Origin: Byssochlamys sp. IMV 00236
Taxonomy: Eukaryota > Ascomycota > Eurotiomycetes > Eurotiales > Thermoascaceae
Direction of reading: 5' to 3'
DNA: 13,732 bases
Assembly: GCA_001931875.2 (NCBI GenBank)
Contig: MSJH02000337.1
Location: 1-13,732 of the forward strand
The notes beneath the pieces were generated by a model, which saw nothing but the letters and a program-made list of their open reading frames with translations, ran no database searches and was not told the DNA's origin. This document shows positions 1 through 10,063 of the stretch, in pieces. Position 1 is the stretch's first letter, and each line of letters begins with the position of its first letter. Both the position numbers and the translations under genes were made by a program.

Positions 1-452
<452 letters not shown>

Positions 453-1194
453 GACCTTTTTTTTTTAATAAAAGAAAGAAAGAAAGAAAGAAAAAGAGTA
501 AGAAAATTTTATTAAGAAAAAAGGAACCAGATGTAATCCAATAGTTTGGGGGAAACAAATGAACAAATCAGCATGTGAGATTGAGACCCAAATTTTGAGA
601 GCTGGCTCATATTTTTACCACTTTTTGTCTGATTCGTTCATTAAGCTTAATACTGCATGCATAACAGTAACTGTTCTTTTTGATTTTCTCATCATTCAAC
701 TAAAACTGATATTGTCAGCTTTTATTTTTATTCATATGGAAATTGATTGACATCATTTTCTTTTTTAATATTGAATACTTCTTCCTGTCGATGATGTTGA
801 ATATGAAGTGAACACCTGATCCAAAGAAGTAAACAAACACTTTATTGACTGCTCAAAGATAAATGTCATTTTAACTTCATAAGCTTACTAAAAGGTAAAA
901 AGGGGAGATAAAGAAAGAGAAAGAAAAACAGAGAAAGAAGGGAGAAGGTCGATTGAGAAAGGTTCATCTTTTTTAACTCCTTATTGTTTTCATCCTTCAT
1001 CTGAGTTTTTCTGTCTTCTTGTAACACGATTCTTTTTATTATTCTCTCTTTCTCTTTCTCTTCCTTTCCTTTCTTTCTTTTTTTTAAAAAGACACTAGTT
1101 TATTTGGGATCGTCTCTTCTTTTTCCTCCCTTTCTTACTTTCTCTTTCTCTCTTACCTTTTTTTTTTTCTATTGTTTTTTTTTGTTAAGAAAGC
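453..1194. promoter_or_regulatory. Divergent intergenic region, CBR1 / coiled-coil gene
   Basis: This 742-bp spacer separates the CBR1 start (452, minus) from the coiled-coil gene start (1195, plus), so it should hold both promoters. An A-rich purine stretch with an AAAG repeat borders CBR1. The last 180 bases before 1195 are strongly pyrimidine-rich (runs of CTTT/TCTC at about 1040-1180), the usual look of a leader just upstream of a fungal start codon; the same kind of tract precedes CTP synthase. An ORF at 559-750 is not supported. I see no RNA gene and no clear TATA box. Confidence 0.55.
471..494. repeat. AAAG tetranucleotide repeat in CBR1 leader
   Basis: About six AAAG units follow a T run at 457-466, starting 19 bp from the CBR1 start codon. 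On the CBR1 strand this is a CTTT pyrimidine tract, which fits a 5' leader or core promoter. It is a likely length-variable microsatellite. Confidence 0.75.
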
Positions 1195-2772
1195 ATGTCT
1201 AAAAATAATAAAGAAAAGTCCTCTTTCTGGAGAAAGTTGGGTTTAGGAAAAAACAAGAGCTCGAATACTTCTTTAAGCCCTGAAGCAGGTTAGATAAATA
1301 AAGTTAAATATCTCATATTTTACTCATGTATCAATAGCATGTCATGATGATAAACAAGACGCTGTTTCCATAAAAAGTCATAGGCATCCAAGGTAAACAA
1401 ACAAAGATATGCATTGATATATATATCCTTGTTAATATATCAATAGCGTGCCTCGTACTTCATCATTTCACAAGAGGCAACACAGTAGTCCATTATTTAC
1501 CGAGGACCTCCCTCCGATACCTCATGGGGATATACCAAAACAATCAAATAACGAACAACACGTGGATCAGAGTGAACCCTATGTTATATTGTCTAAAAGT
1601 CATCTGGATGACTCTCCGACAATTCAACAAGATGAACAAAAAGATAATCAAGCATTGTTGCAACAAGAAGTATCTAAACTGAAAGAAGAGCTCGAAAAGG
1701 AAAGATCGGTGGTTGATTCATTACGAAAACAGAAAGAAGGTAGGGTCACTTGTAATAGACTATATTAATTAAAAATTTATTATATATTTTATAAAGCTAT
1801 CACCAAGGATCTGGATTACCTTGGTTTGACAGTGGATGAATTATACGCTGAAAAGTCAGATTTATTACAACAGTTGGAAGAAGAAAAGATAAAGAATCAG
1901 AGACAGCTGGAGGACATGAATGAGATTATGAGCAAGATGAAAGCAAACGCTGATAATGCAAGAGATCAGTCATTTGCTGTAGATCAATATAAATCAGAGT
2001 TGGAAGTAAATAGATTAAAGGGTACACAAAGCATATATTAACGACATTCTGTTAGAATCACTTGATTGAATGTAAACAAGAAAAGAGACAACTGCAACAG
2101 TCTATTGAACTTGGAGATAAAAGGATAAGAGAATTGACTATCGAATTGAATGCATCAAGAGAACAAGTCGAATCATTGAAATTGACAATGGATCAACTGA
2201 TTCAATCTCATGCCGCAGAAATAAGTCGTGTAACAGCTTCGGCTGCCGCTGCTGCTGCTGCTGCTGCATCGGCAAACAATAAGAAATCACAGAGGTAAAA
2301 CAAAGAGCAAAAAATGTAACGTGAAAACTCAATGACAGCTAGTTACCACATGAATACACCCAATGGGTCACCACAATTTCCCCCCAAAGAAGAGGATGAC
2401 CTGTGTTGCTCACCCATTCCTAGTAACTTACCAGCACCCTCTACTACTACTACTACTACACCCTTTGGTACCCCACAATCCATGGATAGTGATTACCGCA
2501 TCAAGAGTGAGCCTCTTGATGCATCTGAAGAAAAGGATCTTGATAGTCAATTGATGAAACTTACCAAGGAAAAGGAAAAGGTAAGAAAAAGTTAACTTTA
2601 TGGATTCTTTCTTACAAAAAAAAAAACTATATAGCTTCAGTCATTTTATTCAAAGATTCCATTATCAGGCGGAGGTCCTCAATCACGAAGACGTAAAGAA
2701 GAACTTGAAGCAATGTTGGATCAAGTAGATTCTCAACTTAGTAAAGTTAAGCAAAGAATAAGACGTTCCTAA
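1195..2772 (+). CDS. Coiled-coil protein of unknown function, seven exons
   Basis: Exons 1195-1288, 1338-1392, 1447-1739, 1797-2005, 2056-2294, 2343-2580 and 2635-2772 join to 421 codons plus TAA; the six introns are 48-57 nt. The start ATG follows a pyrimidine-rich leader. Order of parts: a basic N terminus (SSFWRKLGLGKNK, about 9-21), a polar Ser/Pro-rich stretch, a long Glu/Lys/Gln coiled coil over exons 3-5, nine alanines (280-288), a Pro/Thr-rich linker with six threonines, a sequence IKSEP matching the SUMO consensus (hydrophobic-K-x-E), and a basic helical tail ending RIRRS. The intron 4 donor is 2006, because the GT at 2022 would run into a stop. The exon 7 acceptor may be 2634 or 2640 (two residues' difference, same frame). 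I do not recognise a family; a scaffold or cytoskeletal/trafficking adaptor is only a guess from the coiled coil. Confidence 0.8.
2242..2268 (+). repeat. GCT repeat coding nine alanines
   Basis: Nine alanine codons, mostly GCT, lie in exon 5 of the coiled-coil gene at the end of the helical region. The run is of a kind that changes length by slippage. Confidence 0.8.
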
Positions 2773-3348
2773 ATTATTTTCATTCTATGCTTCGCCCCCC
2801 CCTCCTTCGACTCTCCTTTTTATTACACACACACATTCATATTATTACACAGCATATTCCACTTTTTTATATAACTTATAGCCTTAAACCTTTAGAGTTC
2901 CCATTCATTTACTCCTCCCCTTTTCTTTCCTTTTTTCCATATACAAAATCATTTAAACAATCTGACAAAGTAGCTTTCCTTTAACCAAATAAAGAAAATG
3001 CATAAAATCCTCTCCAACGCGATATATACTACACACTACTTTCATTTGGATTGAAAAATAACGCGTTAAAGACAAATCATCCCATTCTTGGTTGTAAAAT
3101 CTGTGTTTCTGTAAATAAAAGAATATCTAAGGTGAGAGCAATAACTGCTCTGCTTGTTTGAAGTAGCAGTCAAGTACTCAAAAGCAGGTTTCGTATGCTT
3201 ACATAAGGGTTATTTGCTTTTGAGGACTGCTACTGTTTATCACAATGCCAGACTGAAACGACGGCATCATTTTATTGGCCAAATACTCTAGCAGCATATT
3301 TTTCTCTTTTTTTTTTTTGCGTAGTTTCTTATATTGATTGACAATAAA
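2773..3348. other. 3' region of coiled-coil gene and spacer before BRCT gene
   Basis: There is no convincing gene in these 576 bp. A pyrimidine-rich 3' untranslated stretch (2785-2980) is followed by candidate poly(A) signals AATAAA at 2988-2993 and 3114-3119. A long hairpin at 3162-3234 is listed separately. The last 50 bases are T-rich (about 3299-3318) and lead to the BRCT start at 3349, so the BRCT promoter must sit within about 200 bp or overlap the hairpin. Confidence 0.55.
3162..3234. other. Long imperfect hairpin (20 bp stem with 5-nt bulge)
   Basis: The left arm 3162-3186 and right arm 3215-3234 pair as two 10-bp blocks (AGTAGCAGTC and CTCAAAAGCA), perfect apart from five extra bases (3172-3176) in the left arm; the loop is 28 nt. 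Just upstream, 3135-3151 forms a 6-bp hairpin (AGAGCA / TGCTCT). The pair lies between two plus-strand genes, after the poly(A) signal at 3114. It could be a small structured RNA, a small-RNA precursor, a miniature-transposon relic, or part of a UTR. The pairing is directly visible; its role is unknown. Confidence 0.6.
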
Positions 3349-4275
3349 ATGAATCTTTTACCTACAATGGAAATCACGGGAGATTCTTTTCATTTCAAAC
3401 GTAAATACACATCAGTCACCAAGAGACGACCTAGGACGACATTGACAGGCATAACAAAGAGACCGAATATAAGAAAAGATAGTCAGTTGAATAAAAAAGC
3501 CATACAAGACGAACTAGGAATAGAAGCAATAAGATATAGTCAGCCAATACTAGAGGGCTGTGTGCTATACATAGACAAGTCATTATCTAATAGAAAGGCA
3601 TTGGCTCAGGTAGCAATAGCAATGAGGGCGCAAGTCAAGGATACGATGGATAAGAAAAGCGTAACACACTTGATTCACGGACCAAAGACAGGAAATACAA
3701 ACTCCAAGGTGATTCATGACGCCTTGAAACATGGAATACATAGGGTGTCTCCTTTATGGTTGACAACATGTTATAAAGAACAGCAATATGTGTCCACTGA
3801 GTTATACCCCTATGATGTCGATCCAAGAAAAGAACGACTGAAGCCTGAAGAAAGCGGCGATGTAGAAGATCCATTTAATGTTAAAGAAAAGATACCTGAT
3901 TATGGAGAAGAAGAAGAAGAAGAAGAAGGAAGAAATGATCATCAGATGAGAATTGATAATTATTTCTTTGTTAAAGACAGTAATAACATGCCTCAACAAC
4001 AACAACAACAACAACAACAACAAGAAGAAGAAGAACAAAAGGAAATGAATGAAGCCGAAAGAAAGGAATACGAAGAAAGAGCAAAGATGATTAAAAAAAT
4101 AGTAGAACAAAGAAGAGCTAAAATAGAAGCAAATAATAAAAAATCAAGACAAAGTCCAAGACAACAATCTCAAAAGAAGAGTACAAAAAAGACTCAACTG
4201 TTCCCACCTACTTCTGAATACTTTTCATATGAAGGATTAAAGATTTGGTATGGTGAACAACCATTGGAACCATAA
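3349..4275 (+). CDS. Single-BRCT-domain protein (TopBP1/Dpb11-like BRCT)
   Basis: An intronless 308-codon gene. The ATG at 3349 is the first in the frame and follows a T-rich leader. The N terminus is basic (RKYTSVTKRRPRTT, about 19-32). One BRCT domain spans about 66-155: LEGCVLYI start, alternating strands and helices, VTHLIH near its centre, and the conserved aromatic in SPLWLTTC (W137). The ELYPYDVDP sequence after it recalls a BRCT repeat of TopBP1/Dpb11/Rad4. BRCT domains bind phosphoproteins in DNA replication checkpoint and repair. The rest is low complexity: an acidic Glu run (about 188-194), ten glutamines (216-225), then a charged helix rich in Glu/Lys/Arg (about 226-285), and an aromatic tail with YFSYEGLKIWYGE. 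With only one BRCT it is not a full TopBP1; nuclear DNA-damage function is inferred from the fold alone. Confidence 0.85.
   Translation: MNLLPTMEITGDSFHFKRKYTSVTKRRPRTTLTGITKRPNIRKDSQLNKKAIQDELGIEAIRYSQPILEGCVLYIDKSLSNRKALAQVAIAMRAQVKDTMDKKSVTHLIHGPKTGNTNSKVIHDALKHGIHRVSPLWLTTCYKEQQYVSTELYPYDVDPRKERLKPEESGDVEDPFNVKEKIPDYGEEEEEEEGRNDHQMRIDNYFFVKDSNNMPQQQQQQQQQQEEEEQKEMNEAERKEYEERAKMIKKIVEQRRAKIEANNKKSRQSPRQQSQKKSTKKTQLFPPTSEYFSYEGLKIWYGEQPLEP
3994..4023 (+). repeat. CAA repeat coding ten glutamines
   Basis: Ten CAA codons in the BRCT gene, immediately followed by GAA codons for glutamate. A separate GAA run lies at about 3907-3929. Pure codon repeats like these tend to vary in length between strains. 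Confidence 0.85.
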
Positions 4276-4353
4276 ATTGTGAATACAAAATAAAGCATAT
4301 ATTTAGTTGTGTATTTCATGTGATCAATACCATTGTTTTTTTTTATTTTACTA

Positions 4354-5175
4354 ATGAATCACGAACAAGTCTGGCGAGAACTTTGTATTCATGCCTTTGA
4401 TAACCAGACAGAAGCAAATGATTTTGTATTGTTTGTAGAAGGATGTAAGACAGCTACAGATAACGGTTATGTTTGGACAACTCAACGACCTGATTACCAG
4501 CAACTACTTTGCAACATTGGCTGTTCCAATGATACCCAACATTCCTTCACATTATCTTCCGAGACATTTGCACGATTGGCCCAAATCAAACGAGAGGCCC
4601 GTACTGAATGGCACAGACGCCGTCAAGAAGAGTTAAAGACACACCTAAAGAAAACGTTAGCCGAGATACATTCACTGTCAGACTTGACTCAAACTCAACG
4701 ATTAGCTCTTATCAAAGAGTTTGTCAATGCACACAAGACTGATCTAGGATCAGTCCCATTCATCAGTGGTCTCAGGGGCTTTTTAAAATACCAACTAGCT
4801 CATAAGGATCGACTAGCAGAATGGTCATTGAGTGAGTATGTCCTGACTCAAAACAATGAAGAAGCCACAGAGGCCTATGTACGGTTACTCAAGGGCATAC
4901 TATGCATGCAGCTCGTCTATCAAGATGAGGTAGAAACGAATGAGAGTATAGCGATTGATATAGAACATCAAGAAACTCTTCTCTGGCGCATGAATCCCAA
5001 CCTTTCAAACAGTGCCATCCGTGACATCCTTCACAGTTTACCGTCATCATCGGTAGACAACTCAAGTTATAGACTATCCGATATACCTCGACAACAAAAA
5101 GAGCAAAGTGTGTTGGATTGGATCATTCAATGGTTAACTCACTGTTTGTCTTTTTTACCACAAATAAAAACATAG
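4354..5175 (+). CDS. Unrecognised conserved-looking protein, 273 aa
   Basis: An intronless frame from ATG 4354 to TAG 5173-5175. The frame is open a few codons upstream, but 4354 is its first ATG. I do not recognise the family. The product is soluble-looking with mixed charged and hydrophobic residues, and no signal peptide or clear membrane segment. Visible parts: a Trp/Cys/His-containing N-terminal region (1-70), a basic helical stretch KREARTEWHRRRQEELKTHL (about 85-104), a mid region with repeated helices, a Ser-rich linker (about 236-245), and a C-terminal amphipathic helix with two Trp (VLDWIIQWLTHCLSFL). Codon use and composition resemble the neighbouring genes, so it looks real. It starts only 78 bp after the BRCT gene on the same strand, and its stop lies 26 bp from the uL13 stop on the other strand. 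Confidence 0.7.
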   Translation: MNHEQVWRELCIHAFDNQTEANDFVLFVEGCKTATDNGYVWTTQRPDYQQLLCNIGCSNDTQHSFTLSSETFARLAQIKREARTEWHRRRQEELKTHLKKTLAEIHSLSDLTQTQRLALIKEFVNAHKTDLGSVPFISGLRGFLKYQLAHKDRLAEWSLSEYVLTQNNEEATEAYVRLLKGILCMQLVYQDEVETNESIAIDIEHQETLLWRMNPNLSNSAIRDILHSLPSSSVDNSSYRLSDIPRQQKEQSVLDWIIQWLTHCLSFLPQIKT

Positions 5176-5202
5176 CATGTTTTCCATTTTTATTTATTTA
5201 TT
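5163..5202. terminator. Overlapping poly(A) signals at convergent 3' ends
   Basis: On the plus strand AATAAA lies at 5163-5168, inside the last codons of the 273-aa gene. On the minus strand three overlapping AATAAA hexamers (5202-5197, 5198-5193, 5194-5189) begin at the uL13 stop codon. The two stop codons are only 26 bp apart, so each transcript's cleavage site should lie within or beyond the other gene's end. Confidence 0.65.
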
Positions 5203-5907
5203 TAATGACCAAGGGCAGCGATGGCAGAGTTGACATCCTTAACAGCATCAGCCTTGGCTTCAGCAGCCTTCTTTTGAATGGCAGCAAGGGCAACCTTACG
5301 TTGGTAGTAAGCAGCAGACTTGGCCTTACGCTTCTCTTCGAGCTTGGCAACAACATCTTGGTACTTCCATCCAACTTCGTGGGAGATACGACCGATGGTG
5401 GTGTACTTGCGACCAGGCTTAAGACGGAGGACACGAAGAGCGTCGGGAACGACCATGCGCTTGACACGGTCATAAGGAGCAGGAACACCTTCGAAAAGCT
5501 TGATGCGGTCCAAGGCAGCAGCACCACGAGAGGTCTTGTGGGGAATCATACCACGGATAGCCTTGTACAAGATACGAGAAGGAGCACGGAAGTGGAAAGG
5601 ACCGCGACGGGGGTTAACGACACAGCGCTTGTTGAGGTAGGCGTGGTACTTTACTATATTTAAGGTTAATATCTTCACTGGATCAACATTTATATACATA
5701 CACTTGTTACGGAAGAATTCGCCAGAGACGTTTAATTCTTCACAACGGACAACAACGACCTTTTGACCATTGAGGGCTTGCTTGGCGATGATGGAAGCAA
5801 GACGACCGAGAAGGTGACCCTTACCGTCAATAACAACAACCTAATGCATGTTAGTAAAGTTGATGTGAAGCAAGGCAGTAACAATGTCAGATTTGTATCC
5901 CTTTTTA

Positions 5908-5941
<34 letters not shown>

Positions 5942-6031
5942 TACACCACTTTGTTGTCTCTTTCTCTTCTTTTAGGGTTCTTTATTGTTACTGCAGTTTG
6001 AGATGATGTATACCTTTTCAAAAGTTGACAT
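5202..6031 (-). CDS. RPL13A: 60S ribosomal protein uL13 (L13a; yeast Rpl16)
   Basis: Exons 6031-6014 (18 nt, six codons), 5840-5702 and 5653-5202 give 202 codons plus TAA, the normal length for eukaryotic uL13 (yeast about 199). Introns are 173 and 48 nt; the second has a GTATGT donor and splices to FRNKLKYHAYL, matching the conserved FRNKLKYH region. Other marks are [16 protein letters not shown] near the N terminus, [12 protein letters not shown], and [14 protein letters not shown], the most conserved core of the family, followed by the typical Lys/Ala-rich C-terminal helix ([18 protein letters not shown]). The protein sits on the solvent side of the large subunit and is needed for pre-60S assembly. 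The gene diverges from CTP synthase with 226 bp between start codons, and converges with the 273-aa gene. The tiny first exon and a longer first intron are typical of fungal ribosomal-protein genes. Confidence 0.97.
5875..5994 (-). repeat. Perfect 11-bp inverted repeat inside uL13 intron 1
   Basis: GCAGTAACAAT at 5875-5885 is the exact reverse complement of ATTGTTACTGC at 5984-5994. Both arms are in uL13 intron 1 (6013-5841). Pairing in the pre-mRNA would loop out 98 nt, including the CA repeat, and bring the donor (6013) close to the branch/acceptor region (TTTACTAACATGCATTAG near 5858-5841). Confidence 0.7.
5911..5938. repeat. (AC)14 microsatellite in uL13 intron 1
   Basis: Fourteen AC units, read as GT/TG on the uL13 strand, lie in the middle of intron 1 and inside the loop formed by the 11-bp inverted repeat. 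It is a likely polymorphic marker. Confidence 0.95.
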
Positions 6032-6257
6032 TTCTGAAATAGGGATAAAAAGAGAGAAGGAACAAAAATTTTTAAGTCATACGCATGTTTTATTTCCAGT
6101 GTGTCCTTCTGTGGCTTGTTTATAATTTTTGCGTGTTTGTGGCTTAGATCGATCTGGAGTCACTCTTGAATCTTGCCCTTGGTCCTTTGAATAAAAAATA
6201 AAATTTCTCTCGATATTTTTTTCTTTTTTTCTTTCCCCAGAATTATTGTTTGAAAAC
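6032..6257. promoter_or_regulatory. Bidirectional promoter, uL13 / CTP synthase
   Basis: 226 bp separate the two divergent starts. On the CTP synthase side, a long pyrimidine tract ending in CCCCAG (about 6205-6240) sits 17 bp before the ATG. It resembles a strong 3' splice site, so the 5' leader may contain an intron, although pyrimidine tracts before the ATG are common in this window. On the uL13 side a similar sequence CCTATTTCAG (minus strand, about 6043-6034) ends two bases before its ATG. No clear TATA box was identified. Confidence 0.6.
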
Positions 6258-8007
<1,750 letters not shown>

Positions 8008-8154
8008 ATACACTTCCCTTAGACTGTTTTCTCTCCTTCTATCATTTCTAAACATATAAAAATCCTTTGGAATTACTTTAATCATTATTAGACTTTGTGT
8101 GTGTGCAATAAATTGTAAATCTTTTTATGCTCTCCCTCATTAAACCCTATTTTA
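8008..8154. terminator. Shared 3' region of CTP synthase and the AAA ATPase gene
   Basis: These 147 bp separate convergent stop codons. AATAAA at 8107-8112 is the likely CTP synthase poly(A) signal, preceded by a GT-rich stretch. On the minus strand an AATAAA (8156-8151) overlaps the TAA stop of the AAA ATPase gene, with none better placed downstream. Confidence 0.55.
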
Positions 8155-9834
8155 TTACAGTGATGGATTTACTGATTGCAAAGCTTCTTCAATGTGCTCT
8201 TGCTTCACCTCCAACGATTGCGTTTTTAGTGCTAATAAACCGGCTTTCCTTATCACAGCTTTAAGATCTGCACCTGTATAACCTTCTGTCAATTGTGCTA
8301 CCCTCTCAAGATCCACGTCAGGTCCTAATCTTGTCTGCTTTCCCAGCACATACAATATCTGTTCTCTTTCCTCTACATTAGGAGGGCCTATATAAACGAG
8401 TCGATCCAGTCTTCCGGGCCTCAAGATGGAACTATCAATAGCCTCTGGGTAATTGGTAGCACCTAACAAGATGACACTTGCATTGGATCTATCCAAATGA
8501 TCCATCTCAATCAAGAACTGTGAGATCAATTTCTTTCCGACATCGCCACTAGTATCCCTTGAAGAAAAGATCGCCTCGAGCTCATCCAAAAACACCACAC
8601 AGGGACTACATCGGGCAGCTGTCTGAAAGATACGAGATACAGCCTTTTCTGACTCGCCTACCTCTCCTTTGATCAGATCGGGTATACTTATCGTCAAAAA
8701 GTTGGCACAGGATTCTGTGGCGACTGCTCTAGCCAGCAGAGTTTTGCCAGTTCCCGGAGGTCCATACAGCAGCAGCCCCTTTGAAGGGCGAATGCCAAGT
8801 CGTTGATAAGCATCTGCGTGTTGATAGATCCAAACTGCAGATTCTTCTAATGTCCTTTTTGCTTCTGTCAGTCCACCAATATCCTCCCAGCGTACCGGGT
8901 TTGGTTTCTCTGCCATGATCGTGTCTAGTCCTGTCAACTTGACTTTATGAAGCGTGTTTTTGAAATTGTCTATCGTCACTTTTTTAAAAGAGTTAACAAA
9001 AGTCATGTTGTGTGTTCTATGCTTCGTACCATATGCATTTCCTTCTAATAACGCGCTTTCTTCAGCCAATTGAAACCAATGCATGATATCTGCAGGAACA
9101 AATCCATGAGCCATAAAAGATAGCTGATACAGTTCATCTTGATTTAGAGTGGTACGGATATGAAAACACGAGTCATAGATATGTTGCATGATGCACAGTC
9201 GCTCTATGGGTGTAGGAATCTGCAAGTGAATCTCATCGTCAAACCAGGATCTCACTTCCAAGGGCAGTTGATCTGGTCTTCGTGTAGTTGATATCACCAT
9301 GATGTGATGTTGTTTTAGAAATTGAGAGAGTACTGGAAAGAGTTCATCGTCTTGTGGCTCGGATGCGTTTTTTGAGAAAAAGAGATCGAAATCTTCAATC
9401 AACACTTTTTTTCGTGTACAATTAGTATCAAGATGTCAATAATCACGTAAACATACATAAGGAGGTGTCTTGTTTCTTGGTTGCTTTCCTTAAGAGTCGT
9501 TTAAATCCTTTTGACAGGTGACCATGATGACTTGCTGCCAGCTCACCCAGTATGGCTGTATACATATTGACATTGTACTGCTTGGCCAAATAAGAGGATA
9601 TAAATGTTTTTCCTATGGTTAAAAGTTGATATAAAGGCAAGAAAAACAAAGTTTTTTTTGTTACCTATGCCTGAATCAGCCTTCAACAAGATGTTGGGTG
9701 GTAATTGATTGTGTTTAAAAGTCAAGTGAAATGCTTGATCTAATCTTTTTTTTTGGTGAATCAATACACATTATCTCATTAAGCGAAAAACAGAGAGAAA
9801 CATAAAATGCAGTACCTTGCACCCTCTTCTCCAT
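8155..9834 (-). CDS. Tandem AAA+ ATPase, AFG2/SPATA5(L1)-like, lacking N domain
   Basis: Exons 9834-9816, 9739-9665, 9612-9457 and 9404-8155 give 499 codons plus TAA; introns are 76, 52 and 52 nt. The first AAA module is degenerate: Walker A ADSGIGKT (27-34) keeps the lysine, but Walker B reads LLLIEDFD (about 83-90) instead of hhhhDE. The second module is canonical: WEDIGGL, Walker A GPPGTGKT (298-305), Walker B VVFLDE (D357/E358), GATN sensor, RPGRLDR arginine finger, YTGADL, and a C-terminal VKQEH...VNPSL tail like that of AFG2B/SPATA5L1. AFG2-type ATPases extract factors from maturing 60S ribosomes. NVL/Rix7 or CDC48 are alternatives; PEX1/PEX6 fit less well. The chosen start is the first ATG after an in-frame TGA with no acceptor AG between, so the roughly 200-residue N domain of the family is missing. 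The short first exon is the least certain part. Confidence 0.85.
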
Positions 9835-10063
9835 AACATTGTGAAGGATACGTCATGAATAAGAAAAAAAAAGTAATGCTTAAAAGTGTGAGAGGGATCT
9901 TTTTCTATTTCCAAGCCCCGAATACACTGTTTATTTTTATGGTACACTTTTTTCGTACGCATGGGGAACAATGTATTGAAAAAAACAGCAAGACAACAAA
10001 TTATCATATTCGCTGACATTTCAAAGGACTTTTAAGCTTTAATAAAGAACAATGAGTTCAATT

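Noticed and set aside
559..750. 63-codon plus-strand frame between CBR1 and the coiled-coil gene
   Set aside because: AT-rich, Phe/Ile/Leu-rich by composition, no recognisable motif, lies in a divergent promoter spacer.
2022..2055. Alternative donor GTACAC at 2022 for intron 4 of the coiled-coil gene
   Set aside because: It would give a 34-nt intron and run into TGA just after splicing; donor 2006 gives 50 nt and keeps the coiled coil in frame.
2787..2984. 65-codon plus-strand frame after the coiled-coil gene
   Set aside because: It is a by-product of the pyrimidine-rich 3' untranslated region; the Pro/Leu/Phe/Ser content follows from CT-rich DNA.
9771..10019. 82-codon minus-strand frame as an N-terminal exon of the AAA ATPase
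   Set aside because: It ends at the right place for a donor (9816) but in a phase that does not join to the GAT-CAA frame of the next exon with either acceptor; the content does not resemble an AAA N domain.
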